A DNA stretch of 15,975 bases from an uncultured Clostridia bacterium (GTDB taxonomy: Bacteria; Bacillota; Clostridia; Oscillospirales; Ruminococcaceae): contig CALBGD010000236.1 in the NCBI GenBank assembly GCA_937893735.1, forward strand, positions 1-15,975. The letters are read 5' to 3'. Positions 1-7,029 of this stretch are shown here, piece by piece. The notes below the pieces were generated by a model. It searched no databases. It was not told the DNA's origin and saw only the letters and a program-made list of their open reading frames with translations. The position numbers were made by a program, and so were the translations under genes. Each line of letters opens with the position of its first letter. The stretch's first letter is position 1.

Positions 1-485
1 ATCTCGTCGAACTGGTGCTTCATGGCATATGCGGAGAATACTCCGGTAACGCCCGGGTCGAAGCCGCAGCCGAGGATAGCGGTCAGCCCCGCCTTCTCAA
101 AGCGCTCGCGGTAGGCCCACTGCCAGCTGTATTCGAACTTCGCGGTGTCCTCCGGCTCGTAGTTTGCTGTGTCGAGGTAGTTCACGCCAGCCGCAAGGCA
201 CGCATCCATGATGTGAAGATCCTGATACGGAAGCGCAACGTTTATCACGATCTCCGGCTGATAGCTCTTGATGAGCGCGGTCAGCTCCTCAACGTTGTCC
301 GCGTCCACCTGCGCGGTGGAAATTACCGTCTTTGTGGTCGGCTGGAGCTTATCCTTGAAAGCGTCGCACTTTGCCTTTGTGCGGCTCGCTATCATTATCT
401 CCGTGAATACCTCGCTGTTCTGGCAGCACTTGTTGATTACTACTCCGGCAACGCCGCCCGCGCCGATTATCATTGCTCTGCTCAT
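1..485 (-). CDS. Carboxynorspermidine synthase-like (saccharopine dehydrogenase family), 3' end outside window
   Basis: Only the N-terminal 161 residues are present; the gene runs off the left edge. The protein begins MSRAMIIGAGGVAGVV, a Rossmann NAD(P)-binding loop. It continues with stretches such as VINVALPYQDL, LDTANYEPEDTAKFEYSWQW and GCGFDPGVT, which resemble the LYS1/carboxynorspermidine synthase branch of the saccharopine dehydrogenase family. That enzyme condenses aspartate semialdehyde with putrescine or diaminopropane and reduces the product, giving carboxyspermidine or carboxynorspermidine. The start at 485 is fixed by AGGAGG at 494-499, 8 nt upstream. It is the last gene in the window of a speD-speA-speE-cupin operon, which favours the polyamine role over lysine metabolism. 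A saccharopine dehydrogenase sensu stricto is the alternative. Confidence 0.85.
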   Translation of the reverse strand, partial: MSRAMIIGAGGVAGVVINKCCQNSEVFTEIMIASRTKAKCDAFKDKLQPTTKTVISTAQVDADNVEELTALIKSYQPEIVINVALPYQDLHIMDACLAAGVNYLDTANYEPEDTAKFEYSWQWAYRERFEKAGLTAILGCGFDPGVTGVFSAYAMKHQFDE

Positions 486-513
486 TGTAAATTCCTCCTG
501 TATTTCAGATTCC

Positions 514-530
514 GTCCGGCGGAGCCGGAC
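514..530. other. Short GC-rich perfect hairpin between cupin and dehydrogenase genes
   Basis: A 7-bp stem, GTCCGGC at 514-520 and GCCGGAC at 524-530, closes a 3-nt loop. It has no T-tract on either strand, so it is not an intrinsic terminator. In the minus-strand operon it lies about 15 nt upstream of the ribosome site of the dehydrogenase gene and could act as an RNA processing or stability element. That role is inference. Confidence 0.5.
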
Positions 531-537
531 ACATTAC

Positions 538-572
538 AATTCCGAATTATGAATTCCGAATTCTGAATTAAA
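538..572. repeat. Five-unit heptamer tandem repeat (AATTNNG)
   Basis: Five consecutive 7-bp units start at 538, 545, 552, 559 and 566: AATTCCG, AATTATG, AATTCCG, AATTCTG and a degenerate AATTAAA. The array begins directly after the stop codon of the cupin gene and lies between two genes of the same operon. It also contains GAATTC-type palindromes. Short heptameric intergenic arrays are slippage-prone; no function is visible. Confidence 0.75.
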
Positions 573-905
573 TTAGTGGTGTTCCGGTACGACTGCGAAA
601 AATATCAGGTCGCCCTTGCTGTCGTTTATAAGGCTGTGTTCGTGACCCTCGGGGCAGTAGGTGCAGCTCCCGGCTGAGAGCTCCTCATACTTGCCGTCGC
701 ACAGCATTTTGCCCTTTCCCTCGAGAATGAACACTATCTCGCTGTTGCCCTCGTGGGTGTGGAGCCCTATTGAAGCCCCGTGCTCCAGCCTGCCGCGCAT
801 TATCTTGACCTTAGGGTCGGTGAACATTCTCGCGAAGAACGTACCCTCGCCGCCCTTGAAATGCTCCAGCGGCTTTTCTTCGATATCGGAAAAATCTATC
901 AGCAT
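573..905 (-). CDS. Small single-domain cupin protein
   Basis: A 110-residue protein that is a single cupin barrel. Motif 1 is GLHTHEGNSEIVFILEGKG (residues ~46-65: H-x-H, then E, then G). Motif 2 is GSCTYCPEGHEHSLIN (P-x-G-x-x-H-x-x-x-N). The two His of motif 1, the Glu and the motif-2 His form the usual metal site, so metal binding is expected. Substrate and reaction cannot be told from sequence. The start at 905 is set by GAGGTGA at 911-917, which overlaps the stop codon of speE (TGA at 917-915), implying translational coupling. Being inside a polyamine operon, it may act on or sense a polyamine-related metabolite, but this is inference from position. Confidence 0.9.
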   Translation of the reverse strand: MLIDFSDIEEKPLEHFKGGEGTFFARMFTDPKVKIMRGRLEHGASIGLHTHEGNSEIVFILEGKGKMLCDGKYEELSAGSCTYCPEGHEHSLINDSKGDLIFFAVVPEHH

Positions 906-914
906 AATATCACC

Positions 915-1775
915 TCATGTCGCAGGTTTAGTTTCCCGCAGTACGTCCCGGACGTTGTTCGGCAGAGCGAAGCACCCGCTGTGGACGTACTGGTTGTAGT
1001 ACTTTGTTTTCAGCCCCTGGGCGAGCCACCAGTCCGCGTGCTGGTCTGTGACCGGGTGAAACCGCTTGCTCGCGAATCCGAACAGCCAGTGCCCGGAGGG
1101 GTATGTCGGGATATGCGCCTGATATACCAGCGAAATCGGGAAGAAGCTCTTTATGCGGCTGTGCGCGCGCTTCATTATCTCGGCGTACTCGTCGTAGAAC
1201 GTGCTCTCATGCTGGTTGACGAGTATCCCATTCTCGTTCAGCGCCTTATAGCAGTTGCCGTAGAACTCCTTTGTGAACAGCCCCTCGCCCGGGCCGAACG
1301 GGTCGGTGGAATCCACGATTATCAGGTCGTATTCGTTATCCCTGCCGCGGACGTATTTCAGCCCGTCCTCATAGTGGATATGCACGCGCGGGTCGTCCAG
1401 TTTGCAGGCGGTCTGCGGGAGGTACTCCTTGCAGACCTCGACAACGCGCTGGTCTATCTCCACCATGTCGATGTGCTCGACAGACTTGAACCGCGTGAGC
1501 TCCCGGATAGTGCCGCCGTCCCCCGCGCCGATGACCAGAACGCGCTTTATGTCCGGATTTGTCGCCATGGGGACGTGAGTTATCATCTCATGATAGATGT
1601 ACTCGTCCTTTTCCGTCAGCATGACGAATCCGTCCAGCACCAGAATCCGCCCCAGCTCAACGCTGTCGAGAATGTCTATCTGCTGGTACCTGCTCTTTTC
1701 GCTGTAAAGATGCTGTTTTACCTTTATGGAGAACCGTATGTTGTCCGTATGGTTCTCTGTAAACCAAAGCTCCAT
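915..1775 (-). CDS. speE: Polyamine aminopropyltransferase (spermidine synthase)
   Basis: A 286-residue enzyme transferring the aminopropyl group of decarboxylated S-adenosylmethionine to putrescine, giving spermidine and methylthioadenosine in the cytoplasm. The N-terminal beta domain (MELWFTENH...) is followed by the methyltransferase-like Rossmann fold with VLVIGAGDGGTIREL (residues ~79-93), the acidic MVEID at ~104-108, and the catalytic IIVDSTDPFGPGEGLF with Asp155 and Asp158. The length fits the family. I chose the ATG at 1773-1775 because GGAGGT at 1783-1788 sits 7 nt before it; an in-frame TTG slightly upstream overlaps that site and lacks its own. It lies between speA and the cupin gene. 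Acceptor specificity (putrescine, agmatine or another diamine) is not certain from sequence. Confidence 0.95.
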   Translation of the reverse strand: MELWFTENHTDNIRFSIKVKQHLYSEKSRYQQIDILDSVELGRILVLDGFVMLTEKDEYIYHEMITHVPMATNPDIKRVLVIGAGDGGTIRELTRFKSVEHIDMVEIDQRVVEVCKEYLPQTACKLDDPRVHIHYEDGLKYVRGRDNEYDLIIVDSTDPFGPGEGLFTKEFYGNCYKALNENGILVNQHESTFYDEYAEIMKRAHSRIKSFFPISLVYQAHIPTYPSGHWLFGFASKRFHPVTDQHADWWLAQGLKTKYYNQYVHSGCFALPNNVRDVLRETKPAT

Positions 1776-1809
1776 TGTTTCTACCTCCAAGTTCAGTCAC
1801 GGGTGAATT

Positions 1810-3288
1810 TTAGCGCATGGCGTTCCCGGCGCTGAACTTTACTGTTTGCAGATACTCCACGTTCATATCCCGGCAGCCGGTAAGGGAGCACCCCTTTTCC
1901 TTTGCGAAAGCGATATAATCGAGGATATCCTGCGTGATACGCTCGCCCGGCGCCAGTATCGGAATTCCCGGCGGGTAGCACATGACGAACTCGCTGCACA
2001 CCCTGCCTGCGGACTTCTCTATCGGGACGGTCTCCTGCTCGGCGTAGAACGCCGCCTGCGGGGACATCTCCAGTATCGGGTCGATGTATTCGTGGTCGTA
2101 TAGTCCCGCCGGAGACTTGCCGTGGAACTTCTTGATAAGGTTCAGCGCACCGAGCAGCCGCTCTATTTCAAGCGCCCGGTCGCCTCCGGTGATTATCGCG
2201 AGGATATTTCCGATATCGCCGAATTCTATCTGTATATCGTACTCGTCCCGCAGCAGGTCGTAGACCTCTATCCCCGCAAGACCCATCGCGCGGGTGTGCA
2301 CGGAGAGCTTCGTCTTGTCGAACGCGTAGAACGCCCCGCCGTCGCAGAGCTCCTCGCCGAAAGCGTAGTAGCCGCCGATGGCGTTTATCTCCTTTCGCGC
2401 GTAGTCCGCGAACTCCACCGTCTTTGCGTAGAACTCCCTGCCGTGGAGCGCGAGATTCTGCCGCGCGAGGTCAAGGGACACCATCAGCAGGTAGCTTGCG
2501 CTGGTTGTCTGCGTGAGGTTGATTATCTGCCGGACGTAGTTCGGGTCTATCCCCTTTCCGAGAAGCAGGAGCGCGCTCTGCGTAAGGCTTCCCCCGGTCT
2601 TGTGGACGGAGACCGCCGCCATGTCCGCTCCGCAGCTCATTCCGGAGGGCGGGAGCCCCTCGCCGAAGTAGAAGTGCGTTCCGTGAGCCTCGTCGCACAG
2701 CACCTTTAAGCCGTGGCGGTGGGCTATCTCAGTGATTTTCCGCAGGTCGGAGCATATGCCGTAGTAGGTCGGGTTGTTTACAAGCACCGCCTTTGCGTCC
2801 GGGTTGGCGATTATCGCCGCCTCGACCTCCGCAGGGGTCATTCCCAGCGGAATTCCGAGGTCGTTGTTGACCCCGGGGTTGACGTAAACCGGCACCGCGC
2901 CGCACACAACAAGCGCGTTTATCGCGCTGCGGTGCACGTTCCTTGGCAGGATTATCTTGTCCCCCGCCTTACAGACCGACATCACCATCGCCTGAACTGC
3001 GCCAGTCGCGCCGTTGACGATGAATATGGAATTTTCCGCGCCGAAAGCGTCCGCCGCGTATTCCTGCGCTTCCTTTATTACGGAGACCGGATGGCACAGG
3101 TTGTCGAGGGGCTTCATGGAGTTCACGTCGTTCTTCATGCAGACCTCGCCGAGGAAATCCCTCAGCGCCTTGTTGCCCCTGCCGCCCTTATGACCGGGGA
3201 CGTCGAACTTTACGACCCGGTCGAGCTGATACTCCTTCATCGCTTCGAAAAGAGGCGCCCGGGACTGGTCGAGACTGTATTCTCTCAT
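1810..3288 (-). CDS. speA: PLP-dependent arginine/lysine/ornithine decarboxylase, Bacillus SpeA type
   Basis: A 492-residue fold-type I PLP decarboxylase of the short Orn/Lys/Arg family, without the long wing domains of the E. coli inducible enzymes. Diagnostic segments are FDVPGHKGGRGNK near residue 30, NGATGAVQAM near 92, CDEAHGTHF with Asp199 expected to touch the PLP ring nitrogen, and SVHKTGGSLTQSA with Lys230 as the Schiff-base lysine. In Bacillus this type makes agmatine from arginine, feeding putrescine synthesis; lysine decarboxylation is the main alternative. The ATG at 3286-3288 is preferred over an in-frame GTG three codons upstream, because GAGG at 3297-3300 lies 8 nt before the ATG and the GTG falls within the ribosome site. 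It is 10 nt from speD, whose stop overlaps that site, and just upstream of speE. Confidence 0.94.
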   Translation of the reverse strand: MREYSLDQSRAPLFEAMKEYQLDRVVKFDVPGHKGGRGNKALRDFLGEVCMKNDVNSMKPLDNLCHPVSVIKEAQEYAADAFGAENSIFIVNGATGAVQAMVMSVCKAGDKIILPRNVHRSAINALVVCGAVPVYVNPGVNNDLGIPLGMTPAEVEAAIIANPDAKAVLVNNPTYYGICSDLRKITEIAHRHGLKVLCDEAHGTHFYFGEGLPPSGMSCGADMAAVSVHKTGGSLTQSALLLLGKGIDPNYVRQIINLTQTTSASYLLMVSLDLARQNLALHGREFYAKTVEFADYARKEINAIGGYYAFGEELCDGGAFYAFDKTKLSVHTRAMGLAGIEVYDLLRDEYDIQIEFGDIGNILAIITGGDRALEIERLLGALNLIKKFHGKSPAGLYDHEYIDPILEMSPQAAFYAEQETVPIEKSAGRVCSEFVMCYPPGIPILAPGERITQDILDYIAFAKEKGCSLTGCRDMNVEYLQTVKFSAGNAMR

Positions 3289-3298
3289 TTCCGTCACC

Positions 3299-4156
3299 TC
3301 AGTAGATGTTCATTCCGCTGAATATCTCGATCATCTCGCGGCGCAGATTGTTGGTTATCTCAAGGCGCTGCTGGGGGTGTATCTCGTAGACATCGGAGTT
3401 GAAGAGATAGTTCTGGAGCTCTATCTCCTTTATCAGCATTTTTGTATGGAATATATTTGACTGGTACACATTGACGTCTATTGCGTCGTACTTCGTCAGG
3501 GTCGCCGGATTTATGTAGTCCTGAATGGAGGTTATCTTGTGGTCCATGAAGCATTTCTTGCCGGAAACATCTCTCGTGAACCCGCGCACGCGGTAGTCTA
3601 TCGTGATTATGTCCGAATCGAAGCTGCCTATCAGGTAATCCAGCGTGTTGAGCGGGGATATCTCGCCGCAGGTGGCAACGTCGATATCTACCCTGAATGT
3701 TGAAATAGCCTTGTCCGGGTGATACTCCGGGAAAGTGTGCACCGTGATATGACTCTTGTCAAGATGTGCGTGAACGGTATTCGGCTGGATACCGCTCCTG
3801 TTGAACCAGCCCGCGCCCTTGTTGCAGGACTCGTCTATGTGGTCCGGGTCAATGTTTCCCTCGGCAAAGAGGACATTGACAGAGGCTCCCTGCGGATCGT
3901 AGTCCTGCTTTGAGATGTTCAGGACTGTCGCGCCGATGCTCTCGGTCACGTCGCAGAGAATTTTTGTGAGCCTGTCGGAATTATACTGCTCGTCAATGTA
4001 GGCGATATAATCCTTCTGCTCCCTCTCACTTTTTGCATAGCACACATCGTAAATGTTGAAGCTAAGTGTTTTTGTGAGGTTGTTAAAGCCATATAAAGCC
4101 AGTCTGGAGCTTGCGCCGCCGGGAACTGCTTCTGCCTTTTTCTCCAACCCTATCAT
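3299..4156 (-). CDS. speD: S-adenosylmethionine decarboxylase proenzyme, E. coli (class 1A) type
   Basis: A 285-residue pyruvoyl enzyme producing decarboxylated SAM, the aminopropyl donor for SpeE. Blocks shared with E. coli SpeD are clear: [62 protein letters not shown] and [13 protein letters not shown]. Self-cleavage is expected between Lys134 and Ser135, with Ser135 becoming the pyruvoyl group. It is the large gamma-proteobacterial-type form, not the short Bacillus/archaeal SpeH type. The ATG at 4154-4156 follows GAAAGGT at 4161-4167; a GTG one codon earlier is possible. It is the first gene of the polyamine operon, about 80 nt from the predicted transcription start. It carries about 20 extra N-terminal residues relative to E. 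coli SpeD. Confidence 0.96.
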   Translation of the reverse strand: MIGLEKKAEAVPGGASSRLALYGFNNLTKTLSFNIYDVCYAKSEREQKDYIAYIDEQYNSDRLTKILCDVTESIGATVLNISKQDYDPQGASVNVLFAEGNIDPDHIDESCNKGAGWFNRSGIQPNTVHAHLDKSHITVHTFPEYHPDKAISTFRVDIDVATCGEISPLNTLDYLIGSFDSDIITIDYRVRGFTRDVSGKKCFMDHKITSIQDYINPATLTKYDAIDVNVYQSNIFHTKMLIKEIELQNYLFNSDVYEIHPQQRLEITNNLRREMIEIFSGMNIY

Positions 4157-4191
4157 CACGACCTTTCATATAATGTGACTGACGTTTTCCT

Positions 4192-4227
4192 CAGACCTCC
4201 GAGAATCTGCGGATCATCGGAGGTCTG
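4192..4227 (-). promoter_or_regulatory. 11-bp hairpin in the speD 5' leader
   Basis: A perfect inverted repeat, CAGACCTCCGA (4192-4202) and TCGGAGGTCTG (4217-4227), encloses a 14-nt loop. It lies within the predicted speD mRNA leader, between the promoter (start near 4235) and the speD ribosome site at about 4162. No U-tract follows it in either direction, so it is not an intrinsic terminator. It could be an operator palindrome or an RNA stability or translation-control hairpin for the polyamine operon. The half arm includes GGAGG, which could compete for or mimic a ribosome site; that is inference. Confidence 0.6.
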
Positions 4228-4242
4228 TATGCAGTCAAAGTT

Positions 4243-4271
4243 AGTATAACACAAAGCCAGCCTTTTTGCAA
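4243..4271 (-). promoter_or_regulatory. Sigma-70-type promoter of the polyamine operon
   Basis: On the minus strand TTGCAA (4271-4266) is separated by 17 bp from TATACT (4248-4243). This is a good vegetative promoter facing speD, with transcription predicted to start near 4235. Both hexamers differ from consensus by only one or two bases. It is the only good match in the gap in this orientation. Confidence 0.75.
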
Positions 4272-4370
4272 CAATTTTTTGAAAAATCCTGAGCACAAAT
4301 GCGTAAAATCCACTCAGCGGGAGTGAAAGCAAGCAAAAATCAAAATCAGCTTGTTGAAAAATTATCTATT

Positions 4371-4503
4371 CCAGACTGTCAAGAAATCGTCAGATGCTAG
4401 GAACCCGCATAACGGCTAGGCTTTGTGCCTGCCGTCATGCGGCGTTTTTCGCGAAGCGAATAATGCGGTGACAGACGCAGATGGCGGTTTATTGACAGTC
4501 TGG
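4371..4503. repeat. Structured inverted-repeat element, copy 1 (related to 8301-8473)
   Basis: A 133-bp element whose ends form a perfect 12-bp inverted repeat (CCAGACTGTCAA at 4371-4382, its complement at 4492-4503). The stem continues inward, with G.U pairs allowed, through 4384-4397 paired with 4477-4490. This part includes a tandem G.A mismatch where CAGATGC faces GCAGATG. Inside are CCGCAT/ATGCGG (4405-4410 and 4437-4442) surrounding a hairpin at 4413-4434 with loop TTTGT and one bulged T, then a TTCGC-GAA-GCGAA hairpin at 4448-4460. The 22-nt hairpin at 4413-4434 is identical in copy 2, and closing-stem differences between copies are compensatory. It lies in the 476-bp gap between divergent operons. 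No ORF, transposase or clear target duplication is seen. The coding orientation, if it is an RNA, is unknown; the G.A pairs mildly favour the plus strand. Confidence 0.8.
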
Positions 4504-4535
4504 ATGAAAATATCTGTTAATCTTCCCCTAACCAC

Positions 4536-4564
4536 TTGCAAGAGCGCGGAATTTATGCTATAAT
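4536..4564 (+). promoter_or_regulatory. Sigma-70-type promoter of the HAD/CNNM operon
   Basis: TTGCAA (4536-4541), a 17-bp spacer, and a perfect TATAAT (4559-4564) predict transcription starting near 4572, about 60 nt upstream of the HAD gene. It begins 33 bp after the end of the structured repeat at 4371-4503. The rest of this gap (4272-4370) holds nothing I can recognise. Confidence 0.85.
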
Positions 4565-4632
4565 ACACTAATATAGGGCAAAAAAGCCCGGAAAAGATAT
4601 AAAACCGTAGACAAAAGATAGCGAGGAACAAT

Positions 4633-5433
4633 ATGATAAAGCTGATAGCAAGCGACATGGACGGCACCCTGCTCAACGACCGCAAGGAGCTGCCTGCGGA
4701 TTTTCTGGAGGTTTTCGGCGAGCTGGAGCGGCGCGGGATACGCTTCACAGTGGCGAGCGGGCGCTCGTTTGACGCGGTGGCGCACCTCTTCCCGGAGGAC
4801 TGCCGCACCCGGCTGGACTTCATCTGCGACAACGGCGCGAACATAATCCACGCGGGAAAGCAGGTGCACGTAACTCCGCTGGACAGAAAGACCTTCGACG
4901 AGCTCATCGGCACGCTGGAAAACATTGATGGAGCCCGCATTCTCGTGTGCGCAGGGCGCGGTACATATCACCTCAGCGCCGACCCGGAATTCAGCGCCGA
5001 AATAGCGAAATACTACAAGAACCACATCGTCTGCGAGGATTTCCGCAGCATTGACGATATCATCTACAAGCTGGCGGTGTACGACCCGAAAGGAACGAAA
5101 CAGCACGCAAAGCCCGCGGTTGACGCGGTTTTCGGCGACCGGCTGAACGTTCAGGTCTCCGGACCCTACTGGATGGATATCATGGGCAGCGGAGTAAGCA
5201 AGGGCAGCGCCCTGCGGGAGCTTGGGAAGATCCTCGGCATAGGCGCGGAGGACACCATGGCTTTCGGCGATTTCTGGAACGACGAGGATATGCTCCGCTA
5301 CGCCGGCTGGAGCTTCGCGATGGAAAACGGCGACCCGGACATAAAGCGCATGGCGCGGTTCCTCGCGCGGAGCAATAACGAGAACGGAGTGCTCCGGGCA
5401 ATCCGTCAGTATGCATTACAGGAGAACGTATGA
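4633..5433 (+). CDS. Cof-type HAD-superfamily (IIB) phosphatase
   Basis: A 266-residue cytoplasmic phosphatase with all four HAD motifs. Motif I is ASDMDGTLL with nucleophile Asp8 and acid/base Asp10. Motif II is TVASGRS with Ser42. Motif III is GVSKGSAL with Lys190. Motif IV is FGDFWNDEDM with Asp213 and Asp217. The insert between motifs II and III is the C2B cap typical of Cof/YbiV-like sugar- or nucleotide-phosphate phosphatases. The usual motif IV is GDxxND, and GDFWND fits it. The substrate cannot be predicted. The start follows GAGGAA at 4623-4628 by 4 to 6 nt. It is first in a five-gene operon and overlaps the next gene by 4 nt (ATGA), implying coupled translation. Confidence 0.92.
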   Translation: MIKLIASDMDGTLLNDRKELPADFLEVFGELERRGIRFTVASGRSFDAVAHLFPEDCRTRLDFICDNGANIIHAGKQVHVTPLDRKTFDELIGTLENIDGARILVCAGRGTYHLSADPEFSAEIAKYYKNHIVCEDFRSIDDIIYKLAVYDPKGTKQHAKPAVDAVFGDRLNVQVSGPYWMDIMGSGVSKGSALRELGKILGIGAEDTMAFGDFWNDEDMLRYAGWSFAMENGDPDIKRMARFLARSNNENGVLRAIRQYALQENV

Positions 5434-5765
5434 ATATTCAGATATTCGGAAAATCAAAGTGCTTCGACACAAAAAAGGCAGAGAGATATTTCAAGGAACG
5501 CGGCATAAAATACCAGTATGTAGATATCCTGTCAAAGGGGCTTAGCCGCGGAGAGCTTGACAGCGTTGTGCGCGCCCTCGGCGGGAAGATAGATTCCGTC
5601 ATCGACGAGAACTCCAAGGACTACGCCGAGATAAAGTACCTGCTGGACGACGCAAAGCCGGATAAGCTTGCGGAAAACCCGAAGCTCTACCGCACGCCGA
5701 TAGTCCGCAACGGCAGGCAGGCCACCACCGGCTACTGTCCGGACATCTGGAAGAATTGGGAGTAA
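5430..5765 (+). CDS. ArsC/Spx/YffB-family thioredoxin-fold protein
   Basis: A 111-residue protein with the ArsC-family thioredoxin fold: an N-terminal beta strand MNIQIFGKSKCFDTKKAERYF with one cysteine (Cys11), the helix continuing to KERGI, and the late YRTPIVRNGRQATTGY segment corresponding to the cis-Pro/RP region of ArsC and Spx. It lacks the CxxC redox pair of Spx (second position is Thr14) and the extra cysteines used by classical arsenate reductases. A monothiol, glutathione- or thioredoxin-linked role, or a non-arsenate function as in YffB, is plausible. The start is set by AGGAG at 5420-5424. It overlaps the HAD gene and lies 3 nt before the CNNM gene. No arsenic-resistance neighbours are present. 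Confidence 0.82.
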   Translation: MNIQIFGKSKCFDTKKAERYFKERGIKYQYVDILSKGLSRGELDSVVRALGGKIDSVIDENSKDYAEIKYLLDDAKPDKLAENPKLYRTPIVRNGRQATTGYCPDIWKNWE

Positions 5766-5768
5766 GAC

Positions 5769-7028
5769 ATGCAGATAGTTCTGATAATAGTTTTAGTTAT
5801 ACTTTCGGCATTCTTCTCCGCAACGGAGACCTCGCTCAGCTCGGTGAACCGTATCCGCCTCAAAAGCATGGCGGATAACGGAAACCGCGCCGCCGCCCGC
5901 ACCATAAGGATACTCGACAAATACGACAAGGCGCTGACGACTATCCTCATCGGAAACAACATCGTGAACATCGCCTGTTCGTCCATCGCGACAATGCTCG
6001 CGATAGACCTTGTCGGCGAGAAATACGGCTCGCTGGTCTCCACCGTTGCGACCACGCTTATCGTGCTGACTTTCGGCGAGATAATCCCCAAGAGCATGGC
6101 GAAGGATTTCGCGGAGCCGTTCGCAATGTTCGCCTCCGGGGCGCTTTCGGTGCTGATGGTGATATTCACGCCGTTCGCCGCGTTCTTCATCATGCTGAAG
6201 AGCTTAGTATCCAAGCTGTTCCGCCGCAAGGAGACGGTCAGCATGACCGAGGAAGAGCTCAAGGTCATCATAGACGAGACCGTTGACGAGGGAGTGCTGG
6301 AAACTCAGGAGGGCAACCTCGTGCGGAGCGCCCTTGAATTCGATGAGATAACGGTCGATGAGATAATCACCCCCCGCGTGCGCATAACCGCTGTGGAAAA
6401 GACCGAGGACATCGAAACGGTGCGCAAGAAATTCCTCTCCGAGGAGTACTCCAGAATGCCGGTCTACGACAGGACGCTTGATAATATCGTAGGCATAATC
6501 ACCGAAAAGGAGTTCTTCAAGCAGTACGAAAAGAGCCGGGATTTCACCGTTGAGAGCATAATGCAGGAAACGCTGTACCTGCCGCAGATGCAGAAGCTGT
6601 CGGAGGTTTTCCGCACCATGCAGAAGCAGAAATGCCATATGTGCGTGGTGCTCGACCAGCACGGCGGCACGCTCGGCATCGTGACCATGGAGGATATCCT
6701 CGAGGAGCTTGTCGGCGAGATATGGGACGAGAGCGACGAGGTAAAATCCCCGGTAACGATGGTCGGGACAGGAGTTTTCGAGGTTTACGGCGATGTTTCG
6801 CTGAACTCCCTGCGGCGCTTCTTTGACGCGCGGGATATAAGCGCGGATATCGAGAGCGAGGCTCACACGGTAGCCGGCTGGGTGCTGGGGCTTTTCGGGA
6901 GCATTCCGAAAAACGGCGACGTCACCGAAACGGACGAATTCCGCATAACGGTGCTTGACGCAGCAGACCTCCGGATAAACCGGATACGCATAGAGTTAAA
7001 GGAATCAAAGAAAGACGAGGATAAATGA
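5769..7028 (+). CDS. CNNM/CorC-family membrane transporter (DUF21, CBS pair, CorC_HlyC domain)
   Basis: A 419-residue protein of the hemolysin C/CorC/CNNM family, whose members are linked to Mg2+ (or other divalent cation) efflux. The N-terminal DUF21 region has hydrophobic segments at about 2-20, 54-78, 87-109 and 115-150, including the conserved FFSATETSLSSVNRIRL and FGEIIPKSMA. Two CBS motifs follow (about 200-320; ITPRVRI, YSRMPVYDRTLDNIVGIIT, CVVLDQHGGTLGIVTMEDILEELVGEI). The C-terminal CorC_HlyC domain ends with VAGWVLGLFGSIPKNGD and FRITVLDAADLRINRIRIE. GGGAG at 5758-5762 lies 6 nt before the ATG. CBS pairs in this family bind ATP-Mg, suggesting energy- or Mg-linked gating. The stop is 1 nt from the next gene. 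Mg2+ specificity is a family expectation, not visible here. Confidence 0.93.
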   Translation: MQIVLIIVLVILSAFFSATETSLSSVNRIRLKSMADNGNRAAARTIRILDKYDKALTTILIGNNIVNIACSSIATMLAIDLVGEKYGSLVSTVATTLIVLTFGEIIPKSMAKDFAEPFAMFASGALSVLMVIFTPFAAFFIMLKSLVSKLFRRKETVSMTEEELKVIIDETVDEGVLETQEGNLVRSALEFDEITVDEIITPRVRITAVEKTEDIETVRKKFLSEEYSRMPVYDRTLDNIVGIITEKEFFKQYEKSRDFTVESIMQETLYLPQMQKLSEVFRTMQKQKCHMCVVLDQHGGTLGIVTMEDILEELVGEIWDESDEVKSPVTMVGTGVFEVYGDVSLNSLRRFFDARDISADIESEAHTVAGWVLGLFGSIPKNGDVTETDEFRITVLDAADLRINRIRIELKESKKDEDK

Positions 7029-7029
7029 C

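Noticed and set aside
15..566. Plus-strand open frame opposite the left-edge dehydrogenase
   Set aside because: Its translation resembles no family, and the minus strand encodes a recognisable Rossmann dehydrogenase with a good ribosome site; it is a shadow frame.
4405..4442. tRNA-like or riboswitch fold in the conserved hairpins
   Set aside because: No acceptor stem, T-loop or anticodon pattern, and no resemblance to riboswitch consensus sequences I know.
4371..4503. Classical MITE or insertion-sequence remnant
   Set aside because: Inverted ends are present, but I see no target-site duplication at either copy and no transposase remnant; compensatory substitutions fit structural selection better. 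Not fully excluded.
4416..5106. Minus-strand open frames overlapping the HAD gene start
   Set aside because: They are antisense to a clear HAD phosphatase and have no ribosome site or recognisable domain.
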